The notes under the pieces were generated by a model. It saw only the letters and a list, made by a program, of their open reading frames with translations. It did not search any database and had not been told where the DNA came from. The position numbers and the translations under genes are program-made. This document shows positions 5,357 through 7,071 of a stretch of DNA of 7,071 nucleotides, one piece after another (the first letter of the stretch is position 1; each line of letters opens with the position of its first letter). Source of the DNA: Limnohabitans sp. (GTDB taxonomy: Bacteria; Planctomycetota; Phycisphaerae; Phycisphaerales; SM1A02); the NCBI GenBank assembly GCA_030054275.1, contig JASGCF010000172.1, forward strand, positions 1 through 7,071. Direction: 5' to 3'.

Positions 5357-7071
5357 GAAGAATCGCAAGATCTGCGCCATTGACGGCACCATCACGGTTG
5401 ATGTCTGCGGGACCACCGACTGAGTCCCATGCTGCGAGCAATGTTGCAAGATCGGCCGCATTCACGCTGCCGTTGTTGTCAAGATCCGACGGCGTATCTG
5501 CGCCTCCGCGGAAGAATGCCGTTGTTGGAATCACAGACTTTGCAATGCCGGGTCCTTGCCATGATGCGATCAAACCGGCACCGCCAGTGCGCTCGAAAAA
5601 CTCAACGCGGAATGCATGGCGGCCAGCTGCAAGCGCAATCGTTCCTGAGGCCTCGACCATGCCGTGAAGCCCGTCGTTGTTTACGACCAAAGTGTTCCCA
5701 ATCAGGCATCGCGACCCATCATCCGAACTGAGGTAGAGCGTCCACACTCCAGCAGTTGGAACATCAATCCAACCAACATAGGTCGCACCGAGATTGTCTG
5801 CGCGACCACTGGTTGCAAAGTTCCCACTCGTCGATGCGATATTGATGTTCGCTGTGGCTGCGGTGGCATACGGAGTGAGCGTCGTGAAGTTCGGCAACAC
5901 AGACGGCGCGTTGAGCGCGTAGTACGCAACATCCAATTGCGGTTGCGCGCCGACTGGATTCTCCGGCGTGCGGACTGCAGAAACCGTCATCGACACATTC
6001 GAAGGGAGTTCCTGTCCGCTTGCATCACGAATGCGATAGATCGCAGTGTCGCTGCCCGAGAAACTTGCCGTTGGCATCGTGTACACAAGTTGATCTCGCC
6101 CACCTGGTCCCGATCCGATGCTTCGCGTCACCGTTCCGCCGTTTGCAGTTGGATTGGTGACCGAGGCAATCTGCAGCGCTTCGCAATTGAATTCGAGGTC
6201 GTTCGCAAGCACATCGACGGTCACTGGTACGGTTGCAAACGCTGTTGCCGTATCGAGCACAGGAACAGGCGCTGTCACCGGACCTGTGTAGTTACATCCG
6301 ACCGAATTGAGCCGCGATTCGATCGAGGCAATGTTGCCGGGGTGAAAGCGAAGTTTGATGTTCTGCACGCCGCCCGAGCAGAGATGGCAATACGACATAA
6401 TGGTGCCTTCATCCGCGTTCGCCACCGAGCAATCCTGCGGGCTTGAACCACATCCGTCGAGTACCGGCGTGTAGTTGTGTGTGTGAGGCGCACCGAAGTT
6501 GTGCCCAAGTTCATGAGCAACCACATAGATGTCCCAATTTTGACCGTTGTTGTCGACGAGCGGTGTTGGGAAGAATCCAGCGAGATTCGCGGAGAGTCCG
6601 TAGGCCTGCGAACTTGCGCAGATACCAGGTAGATACGCAACGCCGCCGCCGAGTCCTCGGCCTGAGAGGAAGTGACTAAGGTCGCGAATCACAGAGCCCA
6701 TGTAGGCTTGCCAGTACCCAGCGAAGGACTCGAGTTCTGCGGAGGTCGATGTTTGACTCCACGGATCCGCGCTTGTTTGCCAGAGGCGCAGATAGCGCAC
6801 ACTGAGTCTGGCATTCACATCGCGTGTATAGATCGAAGTCAGTGCAGACGCCAGCGTTGCCACATACGAGGTCGCTGCGTTGGTGTTCCCCGAGAACAGT
6901 TGCAGGAATTCATAGTCGGTTTCGTACGCGATACGAATTTGCCGACAGGGTTGCGCTCCGGCAACGCCTCCTTCTCCTGCTGTCTCCGCCGCATCTCCAT
7001 CGAGTTCTTCAGCAGCAACTTCTGGAGTTGCGCATGTCCACGCTGGCGTTGCGATGAGCCCCTCCGGCAGC
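5337..7071 (-). CDS. Secreted reprolysin-like zinc metalloprotease with Ig/cadherin-like, PA14 and dockerin-like regions, N-terminus beyond window
   Basis: The frame is open from the right edge (last full codon 7068-7070) to a TGA at 5339-5337, giving 577 visible residues. An internal GTG at 6863 is not the start, because matching sequence (RIAYETDYEFLQLFSG) continues upstream. The missing part should hold the signal peptide and propeptide. Visible residues 1-48 include an acidic, Gly/Ala-rich stretch. The catalytic domain (about 49-255) carries HELGHNFGAPH (186-196), the HExxHxxGxxH zinc site, and a Met-turn at TIMSYCH (223-229), placing it with M12B-like (reprolysin-like) peptidases. Then come a cadherin or Ig-like domain (about 270-365, with VDVLANDLE), a PA14-like domain (about 380-521, with WTLYLSSDDGSRCLIG), and a tail with two EF-hand-like dockerin repeats (about 529-575). 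PA14 usually binds carbohydrate; the tail probably serves calcium-dependent anchoring or sorting. The role is inferred to be extracellular proteolysis. It converges with the acylase with a 20-base overlap. Confidence 0.93.
   Translation of the reverse strand, partial: LPEGLIATPAWTCATPEVAAEELDGDAAETAGEGGVAGAQPCRQIRIAYETDYEFLQLFSGNTNAATSYVATLASALTSIYTRDVNARLSVRYLRLWQTSADPWSQTSTSAELESFAGYWQAYMGSVIRDLSHFLSGRGLGGGVAYLPGICASSQAYGLSANLAGFFPTPLVDNNGQNWDIYVVAHELGHNFGAPHTHNYTPVLDGCGSSPQDCSVANADEGTIMSYCHLCSGGVQNIKLRFHPGNIASIESRLNSVGCNYTGPVTAPVPVLDTATAFATVPVTVDVLANDLEFNCEALQIASVTNPTANGGTVTRSIGSGPGGRDQLVYTMPTASFSGSDTAIYRIRDASGQELPSNVSMTVSAVRTPENPVGAQPQLDVAYYALNAPSVLPNFTTLTPYATAATANINIASTSGNFATSGRADNLGATYVGWIDVPTAGVWTLYLSSDDGSRCLIGNTLVVNNDGLHGMVEASGTIALAAGRHAFRVEFFERTGGAGLIASWQGPGIAKSVIPTTAFFRGGADTPSDLDNNGSVNAADLATLLAAWDSVGGPADINRDGAVNGADLAILLSDWTG
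5340..5489 (-). other. Dockerin type I-like C-terminal tail (two EF-hand-like repeats)
   Basis: The last 50 residues contain two copies of the pattern D-x-N/D-x-D/N-G-x-V-N-x-x-D-L-A-x-L-L-x-x-W: DLDNNGSVNAADLATLLAAW and DINRDGAVNGADLAILLSDW. Each Asp/Asn-rich loop is a calcium-binding EF-hand-like element. Such tails are common on secreted planctomycete proteins and are thought to act in surface attachment or sorting. The protein ends two residues after the second repeat (TG), without the terminal Gly-Cys seen on some related tails. Confidence 0.85.
6483..6515 (-). other. Zinc-binding catalytic motif HELGHNFGAPH
   Basis: The three histidines and the catalytic glutamate of the HExxHxxGxxH consensus are all intact. 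With the downstream Met-turn (Met in TIMSYCH) this supports an active metzincin protease of the M12B/reprolysin-like type. Confidence 0.93.

Noticed and set aside
6861..6863. GTG as the start of the metalloprotease
   Set aside because: The frame stays open for 69 more codons to the window edge and that part fits the catalytic domain (RIAYETDYEF), so the GTG is internal.

Overview
The window looks like bacterial chromosomal DNA, most plausibly from a member of Planctomycetota, perhaps the class Phycisphaerae. The clues are a secreted TIM-barrel 'sugar phosphate isomerase/epimerase' protein with a twin-arginine style signal, and a large secreted metalloprotease that ends in a dockerin-like double EF-hand tail. 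Ribosome binding sites are mostly weak or absent. The taxonomic call is an inference from protein style; no rRNA or other marker gene is present.

Layout, left to right. (1) Bases 2-439, + strand: the 3' part of a cupin_5/DUF985 gene, cut by the left edge. (2) Bases 459-1430, - strand: a Tat-type exported xylose-isomerase-like TIM-barrel protein, convergent with the cupin gene with a 19-base gap. (3) Bases 1431-1634: a short divergent intergenic region carrying five tandem copies of a 14-bp unit just upstream of the next gene. (4) Bases 1635-2843, + strand: an exported, probably lipid-anchored, NHL-like beta-propeller protein. (5) Bases 2840-5356, + strand: a penicillin-acylase-family (S45) Ntn hydrolase precursor whose start codon overlaps the stop of gene 4 as ATGA. 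(6) Bases 5337 to the right edge, - strand: a secreted reprolysin-like zinc metalloprotease with Ig/cadherin-like, PA14 and dockerin-like regions. It overlaps the end of gene 5 tail-to-tail by 20 bases and is cut at its N-terminus by the window end.

Functionally, four of the five genes encode exported proteins. Genes 4 and 5 form a tight, probably translationally coupled two-gene operon pairing a beta-propeller with an amide-bond hydrolase, so they probably act together in the periplasm or at the cell surface on an unidentified amide substrate. The metalloprotease is probably an independent extracellular or surface enzyme. No RNA gene, mobile element, CRISPR array or convincing terminator is visible. 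I see no clear multi-gene defence or novel system. The most noteworthy items are the propeller/acylase pair, the 14-bp repeat array in its upstream region, and the protease architecture.
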